From: Holophagales bacterium UBA2201 | GTDB taxonomy: Bacteria > Acidobacteriota > Thermoanaerobaculia > UBA2201 | Assembly (NCBI GenBank): GCA_002327305.1 | Contig: DCUZ01000077.1 | Location: 1 to 19,636 of the forward strand | DNA: 19,636 bases | Direction of reading: 5' to 3' | Shown: positions 1 to 5,856 of the stretch, one piece after another | Layout of the letters: the number at the start of each line of letters is the position of its first letter | How positions within the stretch are numbered: position 1 is the stretch's first letter | The notes under the pieces: model-generated | Told to the model about the DNA's origin: nothing | Database searches by the model: none | The model's input: the letters and a program-made list of their open reading frames with translations, nothing else | Made by a program: the position numbers and the translations under genes

Positions 1-26
1 GCATTATAAAAAGGCCAAAGACGAGC

Positions 27-44
27 CGCAGGCTTCAGCCTGCG
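27..44. repeat. REP-like palindrome 1
   Basis: Perfect inverted repeat CGCAGGC-TTCA-GCCTGCG: 7-bp arms and a 4-nt loop. It lies in the non-homologous tail of the broken cyclase. Read on the minus strand it is followed by a T-rich stretch, so it could also end transcription of the cyclase remnant. Confidence 0.65.
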
Positions 45-79
45 CTGTATTGCCCCGGTTCTCCATCGGCGAGTCAGGA

Positions 80-103
80 CGCACCCCAAAGGGTGCGGCT
101 ACA
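80..103. repeat. REP-like palindrome 2 with GCTACA tail
   Basis: Perfect inverted repeat CGCACCC-CAAA-GGGTGCG at 80-97 followed by GCTACA. It has the same size and loop length as the palindrome at 27-44, and shares the stem-plus-GCTAC layout with a palindrome at 10803-10824. This looks like a dispersed short repeat family rather than coding sequence. Confidence 0.65.
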
Positions 104-114
104 TGATTCTCCCC

Positions 115-200
115 GGCTTCCGGCTTCCGTCCTGCGCTCGGGCCCGACGACTGTTTGAGATTTTCGCGCAGGATGTTGCCCCCGCGCCAGCTTCCAGCTT
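115..200. repeat. Two heptamer doublets at the cyclase breakpoint
   Basis: GGCTTCC occurs twice in tandem at 115-128 and CCAGCTT twice in tandem at 187-200. The second doublet sits exactly where cyclase homology ends. On the minus strand the units read as GGAAGCC and AAGCTGG, close to the GAAGGCT heptamers in the E2 gene of this window. The stretch between the doublets shows no recognisable function. Confidence 0.5.
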
Positions 201-578
201 CGGGAAAAAAGCACTGCAGGGCGTCGCCGCCGAACTTCATCACCTGGCCGCCGTGGGCCCCGACGATGCCGATCATGGCGGCGAAGTAGCGGTTGAGAAT
301 GCCGGTGAGGAGTTCGGCGCCTTCGGCGCCCAAAACCGACAGCGTCTCCGACATGGGGGTGAACCCGGAGACATCGGCGAAGAGGACGGTGCCGGACAGC
401 CACTCCCGCCAAGGCTTCTCCCGGTCGTGCCGGAGTACGATCTCGGGCAAGAACCCTCTCGTCTTCACACCCGGATTATCTCAGAGAAAGGGAAGGAAAT
501 CCACCGCGGGAATCGGTTTCCCCAGTCCCGAACCCGCGCCCAACCCCTCCCGCCGGCGGGACCACCAGGAAAGACGGG

Positions 579-599
579 ATGCCGGATCGGGTCCGGCAT
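579..599. repeat. Palindrome ATGCCGGA-TCGGG-TCCGGCAT
   Basis: Perfect 8-bp arms with a 5-nt loop, in the 197-bp gap between the cyclic-nucleotide-binding gene and the cyclase remnant. Similar CCGGAT...GTCCGGCATGACG palindromes are common intergenic repeats in many bacteria. It lies 66 nt past the stop of the minus-strand gene ending at 666, so it could act as a 3' end structure. I see nothing else in this gap apart from the -10-like box of the cyclase. Confidence 0.5.
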
Positions 600-665
600 G
601 ACGAAACCGACAGATTGGCAACCCTAATAGAATTGTGGCGCGGAACCTGAAACTTTGAACTGTTT

Positions 666-1112
666 CTATTCCATCAGCAACAGGATGTCGTTGGTCCTGC
701 GCAGTTTCTGGCAGAGGTCGTTCATGAGGGCCTCCTGGAGTTTGCACCGCAGGGTCTGGTCGGCCTGCATCAGGGCCTTGAACTCCCCCTTGCTGATCTC
801 CATCAGTTCGGAGTCCTCGTCCAGGATGATGGAGGCGGAGCGGGGCAGGTGGTCGATGAGGGAGACCTCGCCGAACCAGTCGCCGGCCTTGAACCGCCCC
901 AGGACCTTCTTCTCGCCCCGCTTGGTGATGCGGTAGACGCTGGCGGCCCCGGTCTTGAGGACGAAGAGGGACCCCTCCTCCGACCCCTCCTCGATGATGA
1001 GGGTGCCCTGGGCCAGACGGCGGGAACGGACGGCCTTGCCGATCTGCACCAGTTCCATCTGGGTCAGTTGCGAAAAGAGAGGGATGGATTTCAAGACCTT
1101 GACATCTTCCAT
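666..1112 (-). CDS. Single-domain cyclic-nucleotide-binding protein
   Basis: The 148-residue protein is essentially one CRP-type cNMP-binding domain: beta-roll glycines around residues 36-56 and a phosphate-binding cassette at 80-93 (FGEVSL then RSA), with the canonical Glu82 and Arg91 that hold the ribose and cyclic phosphate. There is no helix-turn-helix after the domain; the last 35 residues are predicted helix. It is therefore probably a cAMP or cGMP sensor acting by protein contact, not a DNA-binding regulator. A broken nucleotide cyclase lies just downstream. The start is ATG at 1112. A TATAAT with a TGG extension on the minus strand (1126-1121) is 8 nt before it, no Shine-Dalgarno is visible, and that -10 overlaps the stop codon of the upstream hydrolase. 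This suggests its own leaderless transcript. The ligand cannot be told from sequence. Confidence 0.85.
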   Translation of the reverse strand: MEDVKVLKSIPLFSQLTQMELVQIGKAVRSRRLAQGTLIIEEGSEEGSLFVLKTGAASVYRITKRGEKKVLGRFKAGDWFGEVSLIDHLPRSASIILDEDSELMEISKGEFKALMQADQTLRCKLQEALMNDLCQKLRRTNDILLLME

Positions 1113-1120
1113 AATACGGA

Positions 1121-1129
1121 ATTATACCA
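1121..1129 (-). promoter_or_regulatory. Extended -10 (TGgTATAAT), leaderless start of cNMP protein
   Basis: Minus-strand TGG-TATAAT ends 8 nt before the ATG at 1112. A start about 7 nt after the box would give a leader of 0-2 nt. It overlaps the TAA of the preceding hydrolase gene. I find no good -35, in keeping with an extended -10 promoter. Confidence 0.5.
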
Positions 1130-1736
1130 CCGCGGCCGCCTGTTCCACCACCCGGCGCAGGGACGCCAGGGCCCCGGCGAAGAAATGGTCGGCCCCGGGG
1201 ACGGGGACCACCACCAGGGCGGGATACCACCCCTGGAACACCCGCCGGACCTCGTCGGGGCGGCCCGTCTCGTCGAATTCCCCCTGAAAGGCGGTCACCG
1301 CGAGCGTCGCCCCCCTCAGGAACGAGAAATCAAAGACGGTCACGGGCAGGCCGACCGTGAAGGCCCGGGTGAAGGACCGCTCGACGGCCAGCCTCAGCCC
1401 CACCCATGACCCGAAGGAGTAGCCCAGGAGCATCACCGGCAGGTCCGGATGCTCCGCGCGGATGTGCCCGTCCAGCACCGCCGCGTCCCGCTTCTCCCCC
1501 TCCCCGTAGTCGAACTCCCCCTCGGAGAGCCCCACGCCGCGGAAGTTGAGCGAGTAGCACACCTGCCCCGCATCCACCAGCGCCTTGCGGGCCTCGTAGA
1601 GCACCTTGTTGTGGAGGTTGCCGCCGTGGAGGGGATGGGGATGGAGGCAGAGGCAGGCCCCGACCGCGTCCCCGGGGGGATCGTGCCGCCATACCTCGAT
1701 GCGCCCGGCGTCGCCGTTGAGGAAGAAGTTCTTCAT
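1122..1736 (-). CDS. Alpha/beta hydrolase of the dienelactone hydrolase-like type
   Basis: The 204-residue protein has the landmarks of the short cytoplasmic alpha/beta hydrolases in COG2945. HPHPLHGGN at residues 32-40 forms the oxyanion region, NFRGVGLSEG lies at 64-73, the nucleophile elbow is GYSFGS with Ser107, and the probable catalytic His is His184 in GADHFF; an acidic residue near 155 (GEFDE) is the likely third member. There is no signal peptide. Family members are probable esterases or acyl-thioesterases with poorly known substrates, so no reaction is assigned. The stop overlaps the promoter of the cyclic-nucleotide-binding gene. A TGC-TATCAT box on the minus strand (1750-1745) is 8 nt before the ATG, again without a Shine-Dalgarno. 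Confidence 0.85.
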   Translation of the reverse strand: MKNFFLNGDAGRIEVWRHDPPGDAVGACLCLHPHPLHGGNLHNKVLYEARKALVDAGQVCYSLNFRGVGLSEGEFDYGEGEKRDAAVLDGHIRAEHPDLPVMLLGYSFGSWVGLRLAVERSFTRAFTVGLPVTVFDFSFLRGATLAVTAFQGEFDETGRPDEVRRVFQGWYPALVVVPVPGADHFFAGALASLRRVVEQAAAVV

Positions 1737-1742
1737 CCGACT

Positions 1743-2495
1743 CTATGATAGCAGGGATTCGAGGGGGACGGAACCGTGGCGGCGCAGAAGGTCCGAGAGG
1801 CGGTCGCGGAAGCCCCCCAGCGCGGCGTACCGGATGAAGGAGGCGCCCCACCCCATCGCGTCGGGCCCCACGGGCCCCAGTTCATGGGCGTGGGCGACCA
1901 GGACATGGGGACCCGGCCCCTCCAGGTGCCGTTCGAGAAGGCGCGCCGGGACCATCCGCCCCACCCACGAGGTCCCCAGGGGGACGGCCAACGGCCCCAC
2001 GCGGCCCACGCAGGGAGAAAACTCCGGGAAACCGCCCGGGGCCGGCCGCCGGAGGAACCCCGTGGCGGGGAGGAGGGAACTGGAGTAGCGGTAGCCCGCC
2101 TCCTCCACCATGGCGTAATGCCCCCCGGGCGCCATCCCCAGCGTCCAGGCCGGGGAGCGGTAGCCCTTCACCCCGGCGCCGCCGATCGCCTCAAGGGTCT
2201 CCTTGCTCCTGCGCAGGTCCCGGCGGAACTCCTCCGGGGTGAGGCGGTGGACGGGGCGGTGGAGGTGGCCGTGGCTCGCGATCTCGTGGCCCGCCGCCGC
2301 CACGCTCCGGACCAGGCGGGGGGCGGTTTGGGCGACCTCCCCCAGGACGAAGAAGGTGGCCCGGACGCGGTGGTCGTCCAAAAACCGGAGCCACCCCTCC
2401 GTCTGCCGCTCCACCTCCGCCGCGTCGAAGGCGGCCCCCTCCATCCGGCAGAGGTGGTGGCGCGATTCGATGTCCAGGGTGAGGTGCAGAGTCAT
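1743..2495 (-). CDS. NodB-type polysaccharide deacetylase
   Basis: The 250-residue protein matches carbohydrate esterase family 4. The N-terminal LDIES supplies the catalytic Asp8, SHGHLH at residues 74-79 gives the two metal-binding histidines (His75, His79), YRSPAW at 112-117 is the Arg/Trp motif, and HAHE at 202-205 is the C-terminal His motif. The spacing resembles the deacetylases found in exopolysaccharide and surface glycan clusters. It lacks a signal peptide, so it probably acts at the cytoplasmic face on a lipid-linked or nascent glycan by removing N-acetyl groups. Its ATG overlaps the stop of the acyltransferase gene by 4 nt (ATGA), so the two are translationally coupled. Confidence 0.88.
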   Translation of the reverse strand: MTLHLTLDIESRHHLCRMEGAAFDAAEVERQTEGWLRFLDDHRVRATFFVLGEVAQTAPRLVRSVAAAGHEIASHGHLHRPVHRLTPEEFRRDLRRSKETLEAIGGAGVKGYRSPAWTLGMAPGGHYAMVEEAGYRYSSSLLPATGFLRRPAPGGFPEFSPCVGRVGPLAVPLGTSWVGRMVPARLLERHLEGPGPHVLVAHAHELGPVGPDAMGWGASFIRYAALGGFRDRLSDLLRRHGSVPLESLLS

Positions 2496-3382
2496 TCAAG
2501 GACGGCGCGGCAATGGTCGCGGTAGTTGAAGAAGTTGTACCACTGCCAGGGGTACCGCGCGAGGACCGACTCCAGCCGGGAGGCGTAGGCCTGGGCCATG
2601 GCGCCGGCGTCGGGGTCGGGCACGACGGCCTCCAGCCGGTGGCCGCGGTAGCGCCCGTCCGCCTCCGCCATGAAGAACATGGGGACGATGGGGCGGTCCG
2701 TCCAGCGGCTCAGGAGGAAGGGGGTGCGCAGGAAGGCGGCCCGCTCGCCGAACAGCGTCACCGGGACATGGTCGCGGCGGAAGGCGCGGTCGGCCAGGAG
2801 GACCACATTGTCGCCCCCCTCGAGCCGCTCGCGCACCTTGAAGAGGATGTTCTCGCCGGCGTCGATGAGGAGGGTGTCGATGCCGAACCGGGCGCGGGCC
2901 TCCTGCCGCTTCCGCTCGACATAGGGGTCCTCCTCGGGCTGGGCGATGACGACGAAGGGGACCCCCTGCGATTTCAGGAAGAGGCCGCCCAATTCCCAGT
3001 TGCCGACATGGGAGGAGAGGAGGATGTGGCCGCCCGCGCGCAGGTCCTCCATCCCCCCCTCCGGGGGGAGGATGAGGTCCGGGTCGTAGAAGGCCGCGCT
3101 GCGCCAGAAGTCGGCCACGCCGCGCAGGTAGGAGAAATAGAGGCGCCGGGCGATCCGGCGGCGCGTCCGGGGCGGGTCGCCGGGCCGGACCAGGGCCACG
3201 TTGTCCTCCACGGCCCGGCGCAGGCGCCCGACAAAGGGGAAGAACCCCCAGCCGATGCACCACGCGATGGCCCGCAGGACGGGCCGCGGCATCCGCCGCG
3301 TCCCCTCCACGATGCCCACGAAGATGGGCTTACTGGAGAAGCGATACAGGGTCCAGCGGGTGCGCGAGCGGTCGGACGACAT
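2492..3382 (-). CDS. LpxL/HtrB-like lysophospholipid acyltransferase
   Basis: The 296-residue protein fits the bacterial lipid A acyltransferase family in length and layout. A hydrophobic N-terminal stretch lies at residues 35-52, the catalytic HxxxxE motif is HVGNWE at 125-130, a conserved LLADR lies at 195-199, and the YPWQWYNFFNY ending resembles the family's WxW/F region. Family members transfer an acyl chain to lipid A or a related glycolipid at the inner membrane. The ATG at 3382 makes this gene overlap the preceding glycosyltransferase by 53 nt. The next ATG (Met31, 3292) would remove part of the N-terminal region, so I keep the longer start. With the adjacent glycosyltransferase and deacetylase it suggests synthesis of a sugar- and acyl-modified surface lipid. 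The exact acceptor is unknown. Confidence 0.85.
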   Translation of the reverse strand: MSSDRSRTRWTLYRFSSKPIFVGIVEGTRRMPRPVLRAIAWCIGWGFFPFVGRLRRAVEDNVALVRPGDPPRTRRRIARRLYFSYLRGVADFWRSAAFYDPDLILPPEGGMEDLRAGGHILLSSHVGNWELGGLFLKSQGVPFVVIAQPEEDPYVERKRQEARARFGIDTLLIDAGENILFKVRERLEGGDNVVLLADRAFRRDHVPVTLFGERAAFLRTPFLLSRWTDRPIVPMFFMAEADGRYRGHRLEAVVPDPDAGAMAQAYASRLESVLARYPWQWYNFFNYRDHCRAVLE

Positions 3383-4040
3383 AGCGGGCGTGGAGGCAGG
3401 CCATGCAGATGTGAAAGGTGTCGGGAACGGGGCGGAAGTGGCTCCCCCGCCCCTCGTAGATGGCCTCGAGCCCCACCGTCCCGACGCGCGCCCCCGCCTT
3501 GGCGGCCAGCACCAGCATCAGGCTCTCCAGGGCGTAGCGCGAATAGACGGGGGGGAGGCGCCGGAGCAGGTCCGCCGAGACCAGGCGGTAGCCGCACTGG
3601 TAGTCGGGGAGGTCGAGGCCCGTCCAGGGCTTGAGGAAGAGGCGTCCGAAGAAGCGGTTGGCCCGGCGGTTCTTCACGGGGACATGGCCCATGTCCAGGT
3701 CGCGGACGCCGGTGACGAGATCGTACGCGTCCGCCAGCGCGAGAAATTCGGGGATGCGGGCGGGGTCGTGCTGGAGGTCGCCGTCGAGGAAAAGGACGGC
3801 GTCGGGCCCTTCGGCCAGAAGGACCCCCAGGCCGCGGGAGACGGCGCGCCCCTTGCCGTGGTTGCGGCGGAGGGCGAGCACTTCAGCCCCCGCCTTGAGC
3901 GCCTCTCCCACCGTGGCGTCGGCCGAGCCGTCGGAGACCACCAGGGCGCGGGGGACATGGCGCAGGACGCCTTCCACCACCGTTCCGATGGTGGCGGCGC
4001 AGTTGTAGGCGGGGATGAGGGCGGCGATGCGGAGGGTCAT
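3330..4040 (-). CDS. GT2 glycosyltransferase, dolichol-phosphate mannosyltransferase-like
   Basis: The 236-residue GT-A glycosyltransferase has an IPAYN start at residues 9-13, DGSADAT at 37-43, the NHGKGRAV nucleotide-binding stretch at 60-67, the metal-binding LDGDLQHDP with Asp86 and Asp88, and YQCGYR at 147-152. This set is typical of polyprenyl-phosphate mannosyl/glucosyl transferases and related GT2 enzymes. There are no C-terminal transmembrane segments. The frame is open to 4259, but the first 73 codons overlap the LOG gene and lack family similarity, so I start at the ATG at 4040, directly before the canonical RIAALIPAYN. A TATACT on the minus strand (4061-4056) would give a leader of about 8 nt, and there is no Shine-Dalgarno. 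It probably adds a sugar to a lipid acceptor in the same pathway as the next two genes. Confidence 0.88.
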   Translation of the reverse strand: MTLRIAALIPAYNCAATIGTVVEGVLRHVPRALVVSDGSADATVGEALKAGAEVLALRRNHGKGRAVSRGLGVLLAEGPDAVLFLDGDLQHDPARIPEFLALADAYDLVTGVRDLDMGHVPVKNRRANRFFGRLFLKPWTGLDLPDYQCGYRLVSADLLRRLPPVYSRYALESLMLVLAAKAGARVGTVGLEAIYEGRGSHFRPVPDTFHICMACLHARYVVRPLAHPLDPVSLLQ

Positions 4041-4070
4041 GGCGTGGAGGCGTTTAGTATAGCGCACTCT

Positions 4071-4088
4071 GAAGGCCGCGGGGCCTTC
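4071..4088. terminator. Stem-loop GAAGGCC-GCGG-GGCCTTC after the LOG gene
   Basis: Perfect 7-bp arms and a 4-nt loop, 26 nt past the minus-strand stop at 4115 and just before the probable promoter of the glycosyltransferase. No T run follows, so an intrinsic terminator is only possible. Confidence 0.3.
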
Positions 4089-4114
4089 GACTTCCACCCG
4101 CCCGGGCGGGGGCG

Positions 4115-4783
4115 CTATACCCCCCGCCTCATCCGGGCGTGGAACTCCTTGAGCGATCCCTCGATGACGGGCACCGCTTCGTCCACCGTGGCGACGATGC
4201 GCGGCAGTTGAAGGTCGGGGGCGTTGGCGAAACGGGGCACCATGTACCCCTCCATCCAACGGATCAGCCCGTGGTACTCATCCCCGACGAGGATGAGGGG
4301 GCGCTGGGTCATCTTCTTCACCTGGAGCAACTGCCAGATGGTGACGATCTCCAGGAGGGTGCCGATGCCCCCGGGCATGGCCACGAAGGCGGAGGAGAGG
4401 AAGACGAAGTGGTGCAGGCGGGAGAAGAAATTGTAGTGGAGGGTGGACTCGTCCAGGAAGAGGTTCTTCCCCTCGAGGAGGGGCAGGTCGATGGCGAGGC
4501 CGAACGACTTCACCACCCCCCGCGTGTTCCCCTCCCTCGCCCCGAGGTTGGCGGCCTCCATCAGCCCCGGCCCGCCGCCGGTGACGATGTCGCATCCCAT
4601 ATCCGCCAGGCGGCGGGCCAGCCGCCGCACATCCTCGTAGACGGCGTCCCCCGGCTTCACCCGGCTGCTGCCGAAGACGGAGACGCGGAAGAAATCCTTC
4701 CCCGCGGGGACGAGTTTCTCCAGGTCGTGGATGACGTCCCACAGTTTGACGAGCGAGCTTTCGACGATGTCCTCGGTGTGCAT
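4115..4783 (-). CDS. LOG-family (Lonely guy, TIGR00730-type) protein
   Basis: The 222-residue Rossmann-fold protein has both LOG signatures: GGGPGLMEAANLGA at residues 69-82 and PGGIGTLLE at 137-145, with VSVFGSSR at the first strand (34-41). Family members hydrolyse nucleoside 5'-monophosphates to base plus ribose 5-phosphate; many bacterial ones are simply annotated as nucleotide 5'-monophosphate nucleosidases. I chose the ATG at 4783 because GAGGAGG precedes it by a good distance; the frame stays open to 4843, but that extension crosses the promoter. The -10 on the minus strand is TATAAT at 4820-4815, giving a leader of about 25 nt. It is divergent from the lipoate ligase-like gene and shares a symmetric -10 box with it. 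Confidence 0.9.
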   Translation of the reverse strand: MHTEDIVESSLVKLWDVIHDLEKLVPAGKDFFRVSVFGSSRVKPGDAVYEDVRRLARRLADMGCDIVTGGGPGLMEAANLGAREGNTRGVVKSFGLAIDLPLLEGKNLFLDESTLHYNFFSRLHHFVFLSSAFVAMPGGIGTLLEIVTIWQLLQVKKMTQRPLILVGDEYHGLIRWMEGYMVPRFANAPDLQLPRIVATVDEAVPVIEGSLKEFHARMRRGV

Positions 4784-4810
4784 GCGGCCTCCTCGGGATG
4801 GCGGTTGGCC

Positions 4811-4820
4811 TATAATTATA
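4811..4820. promoter_or_regulatory. Symmetric -10 box TATAATTATA between divergent genes
   Basis: The plus strand reads TATAAT at 4811-4816 and the minus strand reads TATAAT at 4820-4815. The plus start would fall near 4823, one base before the GTG at 4824. The minus start would fall near 4808, 25 nt before the LOG start codon. No convincing -35 is seen on either side. Confidence 0.5.
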
Positions 4821-4823
4821 GCC

Positions 4824-5522
4824 GTGGAACCTGTTTTGCGCATCCTGGAAAACGATGCCGGCCCGCCGGAGGGGGACCTCGCCCGGGAGGAGCGCCTTCT
4901 GCGGGAGGCCGCGGCGGACCCGGTCCTCTTTTTCTACTCGTGGCGGGACCCCGTCCTGGTCCTGGGGCATGGCCAGCGGGACGGGGGGCTCGACCTGGGG
5001 TCCGCGCGGGACCGGGGGATCACGGTCGCGCGACGGTCCACCGGAGGCACGGGGGTCTATCATCATGACGATCTGGCCGTTTCGCTCATCCTCCCGGCGG
5101 AGCACCCCTGGGCGAAGGGGATCCGGCCGCTTTACGACCGGATGACGGGGGCCCTGGCCGGAGCCCTGGGAGACCTGGGCGTCGCCACCACCCGCCCCGC
5201 CGTCCGTCAGGCCGCCGCCCATCCCCGTCCCCCCCTCTGCTTCGCCGACCACGCCGTCGAGACCCTCCTCGTTGACGGCCGGAAATGCGTGGGATGCTCA
5301 CAGGCCCGCCGGCGCTCGGGGGTCCTGGTCCACGCCTTCCTCCTTTTCAACGACGAGACGGAGACCACGGCGCGCCTCTTCCGGATGGCCGAGGCCGAGG
5401 TGGCGGCCTTGGTCGCCCCCCTCCCGCTGACCCGGGAGTCGCGGCCGCTCCTGAAGGCCGCCGTCAAGCGGCGGTTGGCCGCGGCTTTCAACCTGGAGCC
5501 GGTGGCGAGCCAGCTGGAGTGA
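4824..5522 (+). CDS. Lipoate-protein ligase A-like protein (LplA/BPL fold)
   Basis: The 232-residue protein belongs to the lipoate/biotin ligase fold. YSWRDPVLVLGHGQ at residues 39-51 is the opening lipoate-pocket region, RRSTGGTGVYHHDDLAVSL at 70-88 is the RRxxGGGxVxH motif (the last Gly is Thr here), and RKCVGCSQ at 153-160 puts the invariant Lys154 where LplA binds the lipoyl phosphate; LVHAFLLF follows. It lacks the extra C-terminal LplA domain, so it could be a LipM-like octanoyltransferase, an amidotransferase, or a two-part ligase. The start is the GTG at 4824, in front of EPVLRILE; the -10 is 7 nt upstream and no Shine-Dalgarno is present. The pyruvate dehydrogenase operon, whose E2 carries a lipoyl lysine, lies 334 bp downstream on the same strand, so E2 lipoylation is the likely job. 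Confidence 0.8.
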   Translation: MEPVLRILENDAGPPEGDLAREERLLREAAADPVLFFYSWRDPVLVLGHGQRDGGLDLGSARDRGITVARRSTGGTGVYHHDDLAVSLILPAEHPWAKGIRPLYDRMTGALAGALGDLGVATTRPAVRQAAAHPRPPLCFADHAVETLLVDGRKCVGCSQARRRSGVLVHAFLLFNDETETTARLFRMAEAEVAALVAPLPLTRESRPLLKAAVKRRLAAAFNLEPVASQLE

Positions 5523-5528
5523 AAAACA

Positions 5529-5627
5529 GTCTGTCGGGTCTATCGGGTCTATAGGGTCTATCGGGTCTATCGGGTCTATCTGGTCTATAGGGTCTGTTGG
5601 GTCTGTTGGGTCTGTCGGTTTGTCTGG
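5529..5627 (+). repeat. 9-bp tandem repeat GTCTATCGG, about 10-11 copies
   Basis: Consecutive 9-mers start at 5529: GTCTGTCGG, GTCTATCGG, GTCTATAGG, GTCTATCGG twice, GTCTATCTG, GTCTATAGG, GTCTGTTGG twice, GTCTGTCGG, then decayed units. Variation is concentrated at positions 5, 7 and 8 of the unit, and the array is much more T-rich than its surroundings. It starts 6 nt after the ligase stop. I see no gene in 5523-5856. Nine is a multiple of three, so the array stays open in frame, but the predicted peptide looks artificial. Confidence 0.9.
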
Positions 5628-5682
5628 TCCTTTGCGGTCTCGCGCCTTCTTAAGGCCCGCTCATTCCGACTCTTCCCCCCCG

Positions 5683-5786
5683 CCCTACGCCCTACGCCCC
5701 TACGCCCCTACGCCACTACGCTTCTACGCCCTACGCCACTACGCCTCTACGCCTCTACGCTTCTACGCCCTACGCCCCCACGCCCT
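5683..5786 (+). repeat. Second degenerate repeat, CTACGCC(N)0-2 units
   Basis: About 12 units of CTACGC followed by one to three pyrimidines or A (CTACGCC, CTACGCCC, CTACGCCA, CTACGCTT), with unit lengths of 7-9 bp. The plus strand is almost purine-free apart from the A and G of each unit. It lies between the first array and the promoter region of the pyruvate dehydrogenase operon. Together the two arrays fill most of the intergenic space. Confidence 0.85.
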
Positions 5787-5794
5787 CTCCCTCC

Positions 5795-5856
5795 CTGAAA
5801 TATATCCCCCGCGGCTCCGGTTTAAGATATGTTCATAAACCAATGGAGAATGTCCG
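5795..5856 (+). promoter_or_regulatory. AT-rich promoter/RBS region of the PDH operon
   Basis: An AT-rich patch at 5795-5840 is the only plausible promoter for the operon; TAAGAT at 5823-5828 is a weak -10 candidate and I see no clear -35. GGAGA at 5845-5849 is 7 nt before the ATG at 5857 and serves as the ribosome-binding site. Two nearer ATGs (5843, 5850) are out of frame. Confidence 0.35.

Larger units (their letters stand above)
4..468 (-). pseudogene. Truncated class III adenylate/guanylate cyclase, 5' remnant
   Basis: Residues 1 to about 90 look like the start of a class III nucleotide cyclase domain: TVLFADVSGFTPMSE carries the first metal-binding Asp, LTGILNRYF follows, and KFGGDALQCFF carries the second Asp region. 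Proteins of this type normally continue for about 100 more residues of cyclase domain, and the large versions carry an ATPase/TPR region of several hundred residues. Here the homology stops at FFPE and the frame runs through heptamer repeats and two palindromes to a stop at 4, so the catalytic domain is incomplete. The start is a GTG at 466-468. A -10-like GATAAT (minus strand, 480-475) lies 6 nt before it and there is no Shine-Dalgarno, which suggests a leaderless start. It lies downstream of a cyclic-nucleotide-binding gene on the same strand, so both may come from one signalling locus. The cyclase identity is clear; calling it a pseudogene is inference, because an assembly junction could give the same picture. 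Confidence 0.7.

Noticed and set aside
74..412. Arg-rich frame inside the cyclase region
   Set aside because: It is a shifted reading of the same strand; the cyclase motifs are in the other frame.
4041..4259. N-terminal extension of the GT2 gene
   Set aside because: The 73 extra residues overlap the LOG gene and show no similarity; the canonical GT2 start follows the ATG at 4040.
5529..5786. Possible CRISPR array
   Set aside because: Units are 7-9 bp with no unique spacers, and no cas genes are nearby.
5620..5838. 72-codon frame through the CTACGCC array
   Set aside because: The peptide is a direct reading of the tandem repeat (repeating YALRPYA-type units), with no family signal and no ribosome-binding site.
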